31,509 nucleotides of DNA from an uncultured bacterium (GCA_905214465.1 CAJMMD010000028.1:1-31509); one strand, 5' to 3'. Counted from the stretch's first letter, positions 1-7,695 are shown. Translations and numbers: made by a program. Notes: generated by a model from the sequence alone, not told the origin.

Positions 1-308
1 ACTTGCAGCGACGGACCTCAGGACGCTCTTACACCACGTCTGCGCGCGCCACCATATGCCTTTTTCTCTCGTCCCTTTTTCCGGACAAAAGGGCTATTTT
101 CGGCCTGATGGTGGCTGCCGTTATAATCTCCGCGCTTGCCTATGCAAATAGGGGGCCTATCCGTATGTATATAAGGGCGAAATGGGATCCTGGGCACCGC
201 AACCCGCGATAATGTCTTGAGCAAGAATTCACAACAAGGGATATATGGGAGCGATTAAGCGGCGAACAAATTCAGTTTTGGATAAAAGGTCGCTTGATGG
301 GAGCTAGC
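1..308. other. Left-edge non-coding stretch
   Basis: No convincing gene is seen before the ABC transporter. A reading frame of 69 codons exists but has low-complexity start-region composition and no clear ribosome site, so I do not call it. A TATAAT hexamer sits at 122-127 with only a poor -35 match (around 99-104), so a promoter here is possible but weak. An imperfect CCCTTTT/AAAAGGG hairpin lies at about 73-93. The stretch is AT-richer than the core genes further right. Confidence 0.4.
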
Positions 309-1913
309 ATGTTTAAGAAGACGGTTCACGAGTTGTTTCGGTGTAAAGGGTCACGGCTTTTCGTGATTCTCATGTTGGTTAATTTCGCTCTCTCGTGCGT
401 CATGCCCGCCTTAAACGGTGGATTTGTAGACTTTCTCGTGACGAATAGGGATCCATCTCGCGTCGTGTGGTTTGCGGCTTTTGTTGCGGGCATAGGGATA
501 TCTGCTTCCTTCATGTCGTATGCGATGGGCGTGAACGTATCGCGCGTCATCTTGGAGATGACGATGAGGCTGATGGGAGCCACGTGTGAGTCGTTTGAAC
601 GGGGGCCCTTGGAAAAGGGGGAGCAGGCGGATCCATCCTATACAACGCAGAGGGTATATGCGGATTCGAATGCGGTGTCATCGTTTGTCGTGAACAACTT
701 CCTGACGATCGGGCTTAACATCGTTCTGGTTGTGTTGATATGCATCATCCTGTTTTCGATCAATCCGGTGTTCCTGGTGTTAAGCGTATGTTCGCTTGGT
801 GCGTACTTCATTTTATTCAGGGCGTTGAAAAAGCCGTTGTACAACAGCTCGCTTGCGAACAAGGAGGGGTTGAGCAAACTTTTCGCGTCCGTGAGCGGCG
901 AGCTGTCGCAGTTGTTTGACATTAAGTGCGATGGCGCATATGACCAGAGCGCTCGGACGCTCAAAGGGGTATTCGAGGGGTACTACCCGATTTACATGAA
1001 AGCAAGTAAGGTCTCGAATCTGGCCACATCAAGCGACGGCCTGATCTCGTCTGTGTTTCGGGGGGCACTGCTCGTGATCTCCGGGATGGAAATATTGAGC
1101 GGAAGAATGAGCTTAGGTGAGTTCACAATGGTGAACTCGTATTACTCGATGGCGTTCGGATGCTTCAAGTATTTTTTGAATTATTTCAAATCGTATCAGG
1201 ACGCAAGGGCCTCGTTCGACCGATTGGGGGCTCTGACGGAGGACGCCGAGGACCGCGGCACCCTCACGGTTGGGCACGTGGAGAGCATATCGTTGTCCAA
1301 CATCGCGTACCGATACGCGGGAAAGCCCTACTTGTACCGCGACCTCTCCGTGGAGGTGGAGGAAGGAAAAACCTATGCCATTACCGGGCCGAACGGATGC
1401 GGAAAAAGCACGTTTCTGAAGGTGCTCCTTGGACTATATTCTGCTGGGGGACATCGGGCTTTGGGGTCGGTGCCATATGAAGAGCTCGATATGGAGACGA
1501 TCCGACGGGACCTGTTTGCGGTGTGCCCGCAAAAGCTCTTTATTCCGAACGAAACGGTGGAGAATTACCTTGAGAGGACGTCGATTCGGGGATCGAACGA
1601 AAACCTCCGAGAGCTTGTGCCGAGTTTCTATCGAACCGTCGAATCGTTAAAAGGCAAGAATTGTAGAGACCTTTCTGGTGGAGAGTATCGAAAGCTAAGG
1701 ATATTCGCAGCACTTCGCAGGCAGCCGGAAGTGCTTGTGTTCGATGAACCAACGAACGATTTAGATGAAGAAAGCCGTCGGGAGTTCACGGAGTATATTC
1801 ATCGAAATCCCTTCGATCAGCTAATTCTTGTTGTAAGCCATGATCAGGATTTGATTTCAGCATGCGATAGGAAGCTGGATTTGGATTTCGATCCGAAAAA
1901 TGGGCAATGCTGA
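309..1913 (+). CDS. ABC exporter half-transporter (membrane domain fused to ATPase)
   Basis: Single polypeptide of 534 residues with an N-terminal ABC-exporter membrane domain (about residues 1-310, several hydrophobic segments) and a C-terminal nucleotide-binding domain. The ATPase shows Walker A GPNGCGKST, a Q-loop in AVCPQKLF, the signature LSGGEYRK, Walker B VLVFDEPTNDLD and the H-loop SHD, so it should be catalytically competent. Substrate is unknown; such half-transporters normally pair with a second one, and the remnant of a second subunit follows directly. I chose ATG 309 because GGGAG at 299-303 lies 5 nt upstream; TTG 294 or ATG 297 (AAAAGG at 284-289) are alternatives. Codon use is AT-richer than the housekeeping genes, suggesting horizontal acquisition. 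Family is certain, substrate is not. Confidence 0.85.
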   Translation: MFKKTVHELFRCKGSRLFVILMLVNFALSCVMPALNGGFVDFLVTNRDPSRVVWFAAFVAGIGISASFMSYAMGVNVSRVILEMTMRLMGATCESFERGPLEKGEQADPSYTTQRVYADSNAVSSFVVNNFLTIGLNIVLVVLICIILFSINPVFLVLSVCSLGAYFILFRALKKPLYNSSLANKEGLSKLFASVSGELSQLFDIKCDGAYDQSARTLKGVFEGYYPIYMKASKVSNLATSSDGLISSVFRGALLVISGMEILSGRMSLGEFTMVNSYYSMAFGCFKYFLNYFKSYQDARASFDRLGALTEDAEDRGTLTVGHVESISLSNIAYRYAGKPYLYRDLSVEVEEGKTYAITGPNGCGKSTFLKVLLGLYSAGGHRALGSVPYEELDMETIRRDLFAVCPQKLFIPNETVENYLERTSIRGSNENLRELVPSFYRTVESLKGKNCRDLSGGEYRKLRIFAALRRQPEVLVFDEPTNDLDEESRREFTEYIHRNPFDQLILVVSHDQDLISACDRKLDLDFDPKNGQC

Positions 1914-2353
1914 TGGGAAACGCTTAGAGTTCGGGCTTGCGCGTAATGGAGTAATCTTTCCTCTTATCGAAAATCGTTACAATATAAGAAAAACAGCAAG
2001 CAAGAAGAAATGGCTCGGGGAAGAGCTCGCTGCTGTCAGTGATATTGGGTCTATATCCAGATAACGCGGAAGGGGCCGTCCTCTACAACGGGGTATCACA
2101 GCGTCGCATCGACCTATACGCATTGCGGCGGTGCCGAGTTGGCATTACGGAGCAAGAGCCCCCTATTGTTGGGGGGACGATCCTCGATAATCTTACGCTG
2201 CTTTCTGATGATTTCGAGGCCGACAAACTGAATCGGATGCTTGCCATATTGGGGTTAGACAAAATGATTGCCGCTGCGGAGAACGGGGCGGCAGCGATGC
2301 TTGGCAGCAAGAAAGGAGGGGTGTACCGCCCTTTCGGACGACTCAAACTGTAA
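1907..2353 (+). pseudogene. Remnant of a second ABC exporter subunit
   Basis: An ATG at 1907 overlaps the stop of the preceding ABC gene, as expected for a coupled partner, but it hits TAG after six codons. From 2039 another frame reads ILGLYPDN and, further on, ITEQEPPIVGGTILDNLTL. This matches the stretch of an ABC ATPase from just after Walker A through the Q-loop. Walker A, the signature motif and Walker B are all missing, and the frame ends at 2353. I read this as a decayed partner subunit with an internal deletion. If so, the intact half-transporter upstream lacks its original partner here. Confidence 0.7.
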
Positions 2354-2384
2354 TGGGGCTCTTTTGGCTACCATTGACTGATTG

Positions 2385-2429
2385 CCCAGTTTCGTTTCGG
2401 AGATATCCCCTTGTGCGGCGAGCGTCAGT
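2385..2429 (-). pseudogene. Short hipB-like scar
   Basis: Positions 2402-2428 match 4261-4287 inside the intact hipB at 24 of 27 bases, in the same orientation. On the minus strand both encode the peptide AAQGDI followed by S/G-E-T/A-K. The scar lies exactly between the ABC remnant and the pepD tail. It is too short to be a gene and is listed as a fossil of a second, lost hipB-like copy or a recombination footprint. Confidence 0.45.
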
Positions 2430-2576
2430 TTTGCCGAGGCCCTGCACGGCCTGGACGCCATCGCCGTGGGACCGACGCTCTCCGATGTCCACACCCCGGA
2501 CGAGAGCATGGAGCTCGCTTCTGCCGAGCGCTTCTACGAGCTGCTCATCGACGTCCTCAAGCGCCTCGCTGCGTAA
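2430..2576 (+). pseudogene. pepD: C-terminal fragment of aminoacyl-histidine dipeptidase
   Basis: The last 48 or so codons resemble the C-terminus of PepD-type Xaa-His dipeptidases (M20 family): LHGLDAIAVGPTLSDVHTPD followed by ESMELASAERFYELL and a terminal LKRLAA. Known family members end with a comparable 'GPTI...HSPDE' segment that contains a metal-ligand histidine. More than 400 upstream residues, including the remaining metal site, are absent, so this is a truncated fossil. It keeps high-GC codon use unlike the AT-rich ABC genes to its left, suggesting that it is part of the ancestral chromosome interrupted by the acquired segment. Confidence 0.75.
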
Positions 2577-2582
2577 AGGTTG

Positions 2583-2613
2583 CGCTAGCAGCAGTCCGAG
2601 CCACGTGCTAGCG
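2583..2613. repeat. 8-bp perfect inverted repeat after the pepD tail
   Basis: CGCTAGCA at 2583-2590 is repeated in reverse complement as TGCTAGCG at 2606-2613 with a 15-nt loop. It sits 7 nt after the pepD stop and before the terminator. Function is unknown. Confidence 0.4.
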
Positions 2614-2631
2614 GATTGCAAATGACATTAC

Positions 2632-2680
2632 GAGAGGGGGTACCCGGTCTTTTGCGACAGGTGTCCCCTCTCTTCTTTTT
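2632..2680 (+). terminator. Rho-independent terminator after the pepD fragment
   Basis: GAGAGGGG (2632-2639) pairs with CCCCTCTC (2665-2672) and the stem extends inward by five further pairs, two of them G-U, followed by TTCTTTTT. It is oriented to stop rightward transcription and separates the remnant region from the convergent hipA. Confidence 0.8.
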
Positions 2681-2703
2681 AAGATATCTGAACTGATTGG
2701 CGC

Positions 2704-4008
2704 CTAGCCCATATCCGCCTTGATGAGGTCGAGGGTGCGCTGGCAGTTTTCGCGGACGGGGCCGAGCATATGCTCGCGCAGGTCCGCCATGCCGGGCAGG
2801 TCGGCGTATTCGTCCATGACCTCTTCCATGCAAATGGGTACCTCGTAGGCGAGGTCCATCATGGTCGCAAAGCAAAACTTCTCGGATAGCCCGGCATCGG
2901 TGAGCGCCGTCTCCAGCGCGGGGTCGCCCATACCGTGGTATCGGCGGATAGCACCTGGACCGATGCGCCCCACACGATTTTCGCCGCCAACGCTCATAGC
3001 AAGGCGTGCCCGACGTCGCATGCTCTCATACGCCAAGCCCGATGCGACATCGTACATTCGAGCCATCATGGCTGCGCCGTCGTTTCCAAGGAGCAGGGAA
3101 TAGTTTTTCGCATGCGCATCCGGTGCGCCGATAATGGCGTTGAAGAACAGTATCTGCGTAAACAGATGCAGGTTAAGTTGATGGTGGCTCGTAGTTACGA
3201 GGAGCTCTTGAATGTCGCGTGTGGTCGGGCCGCCGTCTGCCGTGTACTTTTGGGCGGGCATCACCCCAAGTGCCTGACAGAGGTCTTCTTGATGTAGGCG
3301 CCTGATCGTTCCGTCTTCGACTTTCACGCGGTCATAGCGCTCAACAATGAGGGTAGGTTCGTCCTCAAACATACGATATTCGACGTTTGCCGTTGCGATA
3401 CCGGCGCGCTGGGCGCTTTTCATGCAGACAAACTCATTGAGAGCCTCGAGTTTAAATCCGTTAACGCCATTTTTGAAAATATGCGTCGTGGGCGAGGAGC
3501 CCATGCATTCGCACCAGCGGCCGTTTATGAACGCGAGCGCGAACTTGCCCTGGTTGCCTCCAAGTGACCAACTTTCATCTAGACCCATCCACGATGCATC
3601 GCGGTCATCTCTGATCGACTTGAGACGGAGAGCAATTTCGTGGTCGTCTATAGGGCGGTATTCGCCAGCGCGATGCAGGACGGCGTCGGCATCTTCTTCG
3701 GCATAAAACTGCACTCCGCCCGGACAGTCGAGTCCGATATGGCTGAGCAACGCAATGGGATTGTTGGGCCTAACGTCGAATTCGGCGGCAATCGCTTTTC
3801 GTTGGTCCTCGCTGTCGGGTAGAAGGCCAAACAGGTACGGATTCATGACCTGTTGTCCGTATGTGCGATTCGATACGGGTATGTTGGTCGATAGGGCTGG
3901 CCCGTCATAGTCATGATCGTAGGTAAAGCTGATAAGACCGTTCTCATCTTGCGTGAGCGTTCCCGCAGGTACGCCGCAAATAATGGTCCGAAGTGATGTT
4001 CTGGCCAT
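2704..4008 (-). CDS. hipA: HipA-type serine/threonine kinase toxin
   Basis: A 434-residue protein of the HipA family, which phosphorylates a translation target (an aminoacyl-tRNA synthetase in characterised members) and is silenced by a HipB partner. The N-terminal HipA domain spans about residues 1-105. The kinase core follows: SLGGNQGK at 148-155 corresponds to the P-loop that carries the inhibitory autophosphorylation serine, HIFK supplies the ATP-binding lysine, APDAHAKNYS the catalytic aspartate/asparagine, and YDVAS the metal aspartate. All key residues are present, so it appears active. It starts 3 nt after the hipB stop and is surely co-transcribed with it. Its target in this organism cannot be read from sequence. 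No terminator is evident on the minus strand downstream. Confidence 0.9.
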   Translation of the reverse strand: MARTSLRTIICGVPAGTLTQDENGLISFTYDHDYDGPALSTNIPVSNRTYGQQVMNPYLFGLLPDSEDQRKAIAAEFDVRPNNPIALLSHIGLDCPGGVQFYAEEDADAVLHRAGEYRPIDDHEIALRLKSIRDDRDASWMGLDESWSLGGNQGKFALAFINGRWCECMGSSPTTHIFKNGVNGFKLEALNEFVCMKSAQRAGIATANVEYRMFEDEPTLIVERYDRVKVEDGTIRRLHQEDLCQALGVMPAQKYTADGGPTTRDIQELLVTTSHHQLNLHLFTQILFFNAIIGAPDAHAKNYSLLLGNDGAAMMARMYDVASGLAYESMRRRARLAMSVGGENRVGRIGPGAIRRYHGMGDPALETALTDAGLSEKFCFATMMDLAYEVPICMEEVMDEYADLPGMADLREHMLGPVRENCQRTLDLIKADMG

Positions 4009-4011
4009 TGG

Positions 4012-4482
4012 CTATTTCCCTTCGGGCTTGGTTTGGTTAGATGCGTTTGCGGCAATCGAGACTCCGAGATTGGACATGACGAAATCGGCGAAGATCTCGT
4101 CGTAAAGTGCGGATGTAAAGGGGGCATCTGCAAGAGCCGGAATGGCGGTACTACGACGGTTGCGATGATGGGGACGTTGAGTGTGATGGCGCCTGGGGAT
4201 GCTGCGAGGCAGCGGATTGGCATGCGGGGCGTCGACTGGTCGCTCATTTTTTGCTTCGCCGATATCCCCTTGAGCGGCGAGTGCCAGTCCAAGAGCATTG
4301 AAAATCGTCAGCAGCTTGTCGAGTCGAATACCCGTGGCGTCTCCTAGCTCGAGCGATGCGAGCAGGCGCTCCGAAACACCGGCTTTTTTAGCGAGGGCGG
4401 CACGGGTGAGACCCTGAGCCTCGCGTGCCTGGCGCACATAGATGCCAGCTTGACGCGGTGTGGTGATGGGAAGGGTATCCAT
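4012..4482 (-). CDS. hipB: HipB-type antitoxin and autorepressor
   Basis: A 156-residue protein with an N-terminal XRE/Cro helix-turn-helix at about residues 10-75 (RQAREAQGLTRAALAKKAGV, then SERLLASLELG). HipB-like proteins bind HipA and repress their own operon. After the DNA-binding domain comes an unusual basic, His/Arg/Pro-rich linker (about 95-115) and a C-terminal segment ending FADFVMSNLGVSIAANAS, making it roughly twice the length of E. coli HipB. The ATG at 4482 is preceded by GGAG with a 7-nt spacer. The immediate upstream DNA holds three repeated palindromes that are its likely operators. Confidence 0.88.
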   Translation of the reverse strand: MDTLPITTPRQAGIYVRQAREAQGLTRAALAKKAGVSERLLASLELGDATGIRLDKLLTIFNALGLALAAQGDIGEAKNERPVDAPHANPLPRSIPRRHHTQRPHHRNRRSTAIPALADAPFTSALYDEIFADFVMSNLGVSIAANASNQTKPEGK

Positions 4483-4497
4483 GGCGATCTCCTAACG

Positions 4498-4565
4498 TGC
4501 AGACTTTTGCATATCAGTATGACATGCAAAAGTCTGCACGAAAAGGCATTATGCAAAACTCTGCA
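4498..4565 (-). promoter_or_regulatory. hipBA control region: three TGCA-N6-TGCA palindromes at 27-bp spacing
   Basis: Three sites of the form TGCA-N6-TGCA begin at 4498, 4525 and 4552, exactly 27 bp apart. The first two are mirror images: 17 nt at 4496-4512 are the perfect reverse complement of 4524-4540. The third differs from the second by one base in the N6 core (AAACTC versus AAAGTC). They lie 16 to 83 bp upstream of hipB. A plausible minus-strand -10 (CATACT, reverse complement of 4514-4519) falls between the first two sites, so binding would occlude polymerase. The operator role is inferred from position and from HipB biology. Confidence 0.75.
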
Positions 4566-4607
4566 TGAGACCTCTACATTGACGTTGAGCTTATGAGAGG
4601 CGTTTTT

Positions 4608-5186
4608 TTATATCGCGAGAATCCCCAGATGCTCAAGCAAGATCTTAAGCCCGATGAGGATGAGCACGACGCCGCCCACGATGGTGGCAGGCTTTTCGTA
4701 GCGCGCGCCAAAGGTGTGGCCGATCGCTACGCCGGCGACGGAGAAGATAAAGGTCGTGATGCCGATGAGCGACACGGCGGGCATGATGTCGACCGAGAGC
4801 GCGGCAAATGAGATGCCCACGGCTAGGGCGTCGATTGAGGTGGCGATGGCGAGGATCATGTACTCGCCCAGGTCAATCTTTTCGGCATCCTTGCCGTCGC
4901 CTTCATCCTCGTCCTCGGTAAAGGCCTCCCACAGCATTTTGCCGCCAATGAAGGCGAGCAGGATAAAGGCGATCCAGTGGTCGATGGGGCCGATGATGCC
5001 CATAAACTGGCCGCCAAGCGCCCATCCGATCACGGGCATGCCGGCCTGGAAGCCGCCAAAGAACAGGCCGAGCACTACGGCGACCTTAAGGTTGATCTTC
5101 TTCATGCCAAGGCCCTTGCAGATGGATACGGCAAAGGCGTCCATCGAAAGGCCAACGGCGAGCAGCACGAGCTCTGCGAGTCCCAT
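4608..5186 (-). CDS. mntP: Manganese efflux pump MntP
   Basis: A 192-residue integral membrane protein of the MntP/DUF204 family, which exports Mn2+ across the cytoplasmic membrane. It shows the two-fold repeat of the family, with membrane-embedded acidic motifs VGLSMDAFAVSICKG near the N-terminus and ATSIDALAVGISFA in the second half, about six hydrophobic segments, and an acidic cytosolic loop (EDEDEGDGKDAE) in the middle. Length is typical. It is divergent from disA. The ATG is preceded by GGGAG with a 7-nt spacer, and this ribosome site lies inside a hairpin. I looked for the Mn2+ riboswitch yybP-ykoY in the leader and did not recognise it. Confidence 0.92.
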   Translation of the reverse strand: MGLAELVLLAVGLSMDAFAVSICKGLGMKKINLKVAVVLGLFFGGFQAGMPVIGWALGGQFMGIIGPIDHWIAFILLAFIGGKMLWEAFTEDEDEGDGKDAEKIDLGEYMILAIATSIDALAVGISFAALSVDIMPAVSLIGITTFIFSVAGVAIGHTFGARYEKPATIVGGVVLILIGLKILLEHLGILAI

Positions 5187-5192
5187 AGTCTG

Positions 5193-5236
5193 GCTCCCTC
5201 TCTGCGGGCGGGCCCGCGTGTACCTCTTGGGGGAGC
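5193..5236 (-). promoter_or_regulatory. Hairpin masking the mntP ribosome-binding site
   Basis: GCTCCC at 5193-5198 pairs with GGGAGC at 5231-5236, enclosing a GC-rich inner palindrome (GCGGGC...GCCCGC). On the mntP transcript the GGGAG ribosome site is part of the outer stem, so folding could limit translation. A regulatory role is inferred only. Confidence 0.4.
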
Positions 5237-5412
5237 AACAAAAAGACTAACCTTGGCACATGGTTGATTGGGTAGTCAAAAGAGCCCGTCCCAAATTAGC
5301 TATCTTAGCGGTGTTCGCTCATTCTGTAAGCATCGGATTTCGCGAGCGCCGCGGGGACAAACCGTGAGAAACTATTTAGCGTTTATGGAGCGTATACGAT
5401 GGGAGCGATGCC

Positions 5413-6480
5413 TTGGATAAGAACGAGCTGCAAAAGCGTATGGAACAGGCCATCCGCCTGACGGCACCTGGTCAGCCGATCCGCACTGCCCTCGACATGA
5501 TCATCGCCGGTCACCTGGGCGCCCTTATCTGCGTTGGCGACACTGAAAACGTGCTCGCTGCCGGTAACGACGGCTTCCCGCTCAACATTTCGTTCACCTC
5601 GAACCGTCTGTTCGAGCTCTCCAAGATGGACGGCGCCATCGTCATCGACGGCGACCTCACCCAGATCCTGCGCGCCAACTTCCATCTCAATCCCGATCCC
5701 TCGCTTGCCACGAGCGAGACGGGCATGCGTCATCGCACCGCCGCTCGCATGTCGGTGCTCACCGATGCCATTGTGATCTCGGTCTCGGCCCGTCGTGCCG
5801 TCGTCAACGTGTACGTCCACGGTAAGAGCTACGAGATCCAGCCCGTCACCACCATCATGAGCTCGGTCAACCAGCTCGTCGCCACGCTCCAGACTACCCG
5901 TCAGTCGCTCGACCGCTCCCTGCTGCGCCTGACGGCCCTCGAGCTCGACGACTACGTTACGCTCGCCGACATTACCGGTATTTTCTCGAGCTTCGAGATC
6001 ATGCAGCAGGCAAAGACCGAGCTTAAGGATTGCATCGTCAAGCTGGGCAACCAGGGCAAGCTCGTGCAGATGCAGCTCGAGCAGCTCGCGGGCTCCAGCA
6101 TGGATACCGAATACGACCTGATGATCCGCGACTACGCAAGTGATTCTTCCGAGGCTAATGCCGAGAAGATTCGCGCCAACCTGAGCCGTATGACACCTAA
6201 GGACCTGTCCGACCCACAGCATGTGGCGGCGGTTCTGGGTTACGACGACCTGGACGAGGACTCCGTCATGACGCCGCTGGGCCTGCGCACGCTTTCGCGC
6301 GTGTCCGTCGTGCGCGACGGCGTGGCCGAGAAGATCGTCGACGAGTATGGCTCGTTGCAGGAGCTCATGGACGACATCAGCGAGGATCCGGAGCGCCTAG
6401 GCGACTTTGGCGTCAACAACCCTGCCATTCTTGCGGACTCGCTGTACCGCATGAAGGGCACCAAACAGGGGAACGCATAA
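5413..6480 (+). CDS. disA: DNA integrity scanning diadenylate cyclase DisA
   Basis: A 355-residue DisA homologue, which makes cyclic di-AMP from two ATP and couples synthesis to the state of DNA. The diadenylate cyclase domain (about residues 1-140) has DGAIVIDGD and the nucleotide motif TGMRHRTAARMS. A helical linker follows, and the C-terminal helix-hairpin-helix DNA-binding domain (about 285-345) contains GLRTLSRV. The usual GTRHRTAER motif reads GMRHRTAAR here, with a Met and an Ala at two normally conserved places. It starts with TTG 5413 behind GGGAG at 5401-5405. The stop codon overlaps the ispD start by one base, so the genes are translationally coupled. Confidence 0.93.
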   Translation: MDKNELQKRMEQAIRLTAPGQPIRTALDMIIAGHLGALICVGDTENVLAAGNDGFPLNISFTSNRLFELSKMDGAIVIDGDLTQILRANFHLNPDPSLATSETGMRHRTAARMSVLTDAIVISVSARRAVVNVYVHGKSYEIQPVTTIMSSVNQLVATLQTTRQSLDRSLLRLTALELDDYVTLADITGIFSSFEIMQQAKTELKDCIVKLGNQGKLVQMQLEQLAGSSMDTEYDLMIRDYASDSSEANAEKIRANLSRMTPKDLSDPQHVAAVLGYDDLDEDSVMTPLGLRTLSRVSVVRDGVAEKIVDEYGSLQELMDDISEDPERLGDFGVNNPAILADSLYRMKGTKQGNA

Positions 6481-7208
6481 TGGCGCCCGTATGCGCCGTG
6501 GTCGTTGCCGGCGGCAGCGGCCAGCGCTTTGGAAATCCCGGCGGCAAGCAGCTCGTTAACGTGGCGGGCCGTCCGCTCATGAGCTGGTCTATCCGCGCGT
6601 TCGATCGTAGCGACAAGGTCGGCCACATCGTGGTGGTGTGCCCTGCCGAGCGCCGTGCCGAGATGCGCCGCCTGGCCATCGACCCGTTTGACTATGACAC
6701 GCCCATCAGTTTTGCCGATGCCGGCGATACCCGTCAGGATTCCACCCGTGCCGGCGTGCATGCGGTACCGACGGGTTTCGAATATGTCGCCATCCACGAC
6801 GGCGCCCGTCCGCTTATCACGACCGAGGCCATCGATCATGCGATTGACGTGCTTGTGGGTGACCGCTCGCTCGACGGTGTCGTGTGCGGTCAACCCGCGA
6901 TCGACACGCTCAAGATTGTCGACGGCGACAACATCGTCGAGACGCCGCCGCGCGAGCTCTACTGGGCCGCGCAGACGCCGCAGATCTTTAGTGTCGACGC
7001 CATGAAGCGCGCCCATGCCGCGGCGATTGCCGAGGGCTTTATCGGCACGGACGATTCGTCACTGGTCGAGCGCATGGGTGGGCGCGTCCGCTGCGTCCAG
7101 AGCCCGCGCGATAACCTTAAGGTGACGGTGCCCGAGGACCTGCGCCCCGTAACCGCGATTCTGCTTGGCCGCATGGCCGAGGGAGAGGACCTTCCCCATG
7201 TTCAGTAA
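6480..7208 (+). CDS. ispD: 2-C-methyl-D-erythritol 4-phosphate cytidylyltransferase
   Basis: A 242-residue cytosolic enzyme of the MEP isoprenoid pathway that transfers CMP from CTP to 2-C-methyl-D-erythritol 4-phosphate. The N-terminal nucleotide-binding loop reads VVAGGSGQRFGNPGGKQ; HDGARPL and AAQTPQIF are further family signatures. Its start is at the TAATG junction with disA, and its 3' end overlaps ispF by 11 nt. Pairing with ispF is common, and the two enzymes act at steps 3 and 5 of the same pathway, so the tight overlap fits coordinated expression. Confidence 0.94.
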   Translation: MAPVCAVVVAGGSGQRFGNPGGKQLVNVAGRPLMSWSIRAFDRSDKVGHIVVVCPAERRAEMRRLAIDPFDYDTPISFADAGDTRQDSTRAGVHAVPTGFEYVAIHDGARPLITTEAIDHAIDVLVGDRSLDGVVCGQPAIDTLKIVDGDNIVETPPRELYWAAQTPQIFSVDAMKRAHAAAIAEGFIGTDDSSLVERMGGRVRCVQSPRDNLKVTVPEDLRPVTAILLGRMAEGEDLPHVQ

Positions 7209-7692
7209 CCTGCGCATTGGCCACGGCTACGACGTCCACCGTTTGGTGGAGGGGCGTCGATGTATCATCGGCGGGGTCGACATTCCCTACGAGCGCGGCC
7301 TGCTGGGTCACTCGGATGCCGATGTGCTCGCGCACGCCTTGGCCGACGCCATTCTGGGCGCCTGCCGCGGGGGAGATATCGGCAAGCTATTCCCCGACAC
7401 CGATCCCGCCTACGAGGGTGCCGATTCGATGGTGCTGCTCGCTCGCGTGATGGACTATGCGCGCGAGCTGGGCTTTGAGTTTGTCGATGCCGATTGCACC
7501 ATTGCCTGTCAGCAACCCAAGATCACTCCGCACCGCGATGCCATGCGCGCCAACCTTGCCCATGCCCTGGGCGTCGACGTGGAAAACGTGGGCGTCGCCG
7601 CCACCACGACCGAAAAGCTCGGTTGGGAAGGCCAGGGCGAGGGAATTGGCGCCTGGGCCGTCTGCCTGCTACAGAAAACCGTTAAGGAGTAA
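7198..7692 (+). CDS. ispF: 2-C-methyl-D-erythritol 2,4-cyclodiphosphate synthase
   Basis: A 164-residue zinc enzyme of the MEP pathway that cyclises CDP-ME 2-phosphate with release of CMP. Motifs: GYDVHRL (metal Asp and His), GHSDADVLAHALADA (third metal His), GDIGKLFPDTD, and the C-terminal TTTEKLGWEGQGEGIGA. Start chosen at ATG 7198 (MFSNLRIGHGYD) because it matches the family N-terminus and has GGGAGAGG at 7181-7188. A longer frame from 7165 would only add residues that overlap ispD. It is followed after 3 nt by cysS. Confidence 0.94.
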   Translation: MFSNLRIGHGYDVHRLVEGRRCIIGGVDIPYERGLLGHSDADVLAHALADAILGACRGGDIGKLFPDTDPAYEGADSMVLLARVMDYARELGFEFVDADCTIACQQPKITPHRDAMRANLAHALGVDVENVGVAATTTEKLGWEGQGEGIGAWAVCLLQKTVKE

Positions 7693-7695
7693 CGA

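Noticed and set aside
3..212. 69-codon reading frame at the left edge
   Set aside because: No ribosome site, composition unlike neighbours, and an equally long frame on the other strand.
5245..5270. DtxR/MntR-like box (AACC...GGTT) between mntP and disA
   Set aside because: Symmetry is only four to five bases per arm with the wrong spacing for the known box.
5187..5300. yybP-ykoY manganese riboswitch upstream of mntP
   Set aside because: I could not find the conserved GGGGAGUAG-type and loop segments of that class.
5383..6222. Long minus-strand frame opposite disA (and similar ones opposite ispD, cysS, rlmB, tuf, rplA)
   Set aside because: High-GC codon bias creates long antisense frames; the plus-strand proteins have clear family motifs and these do not.
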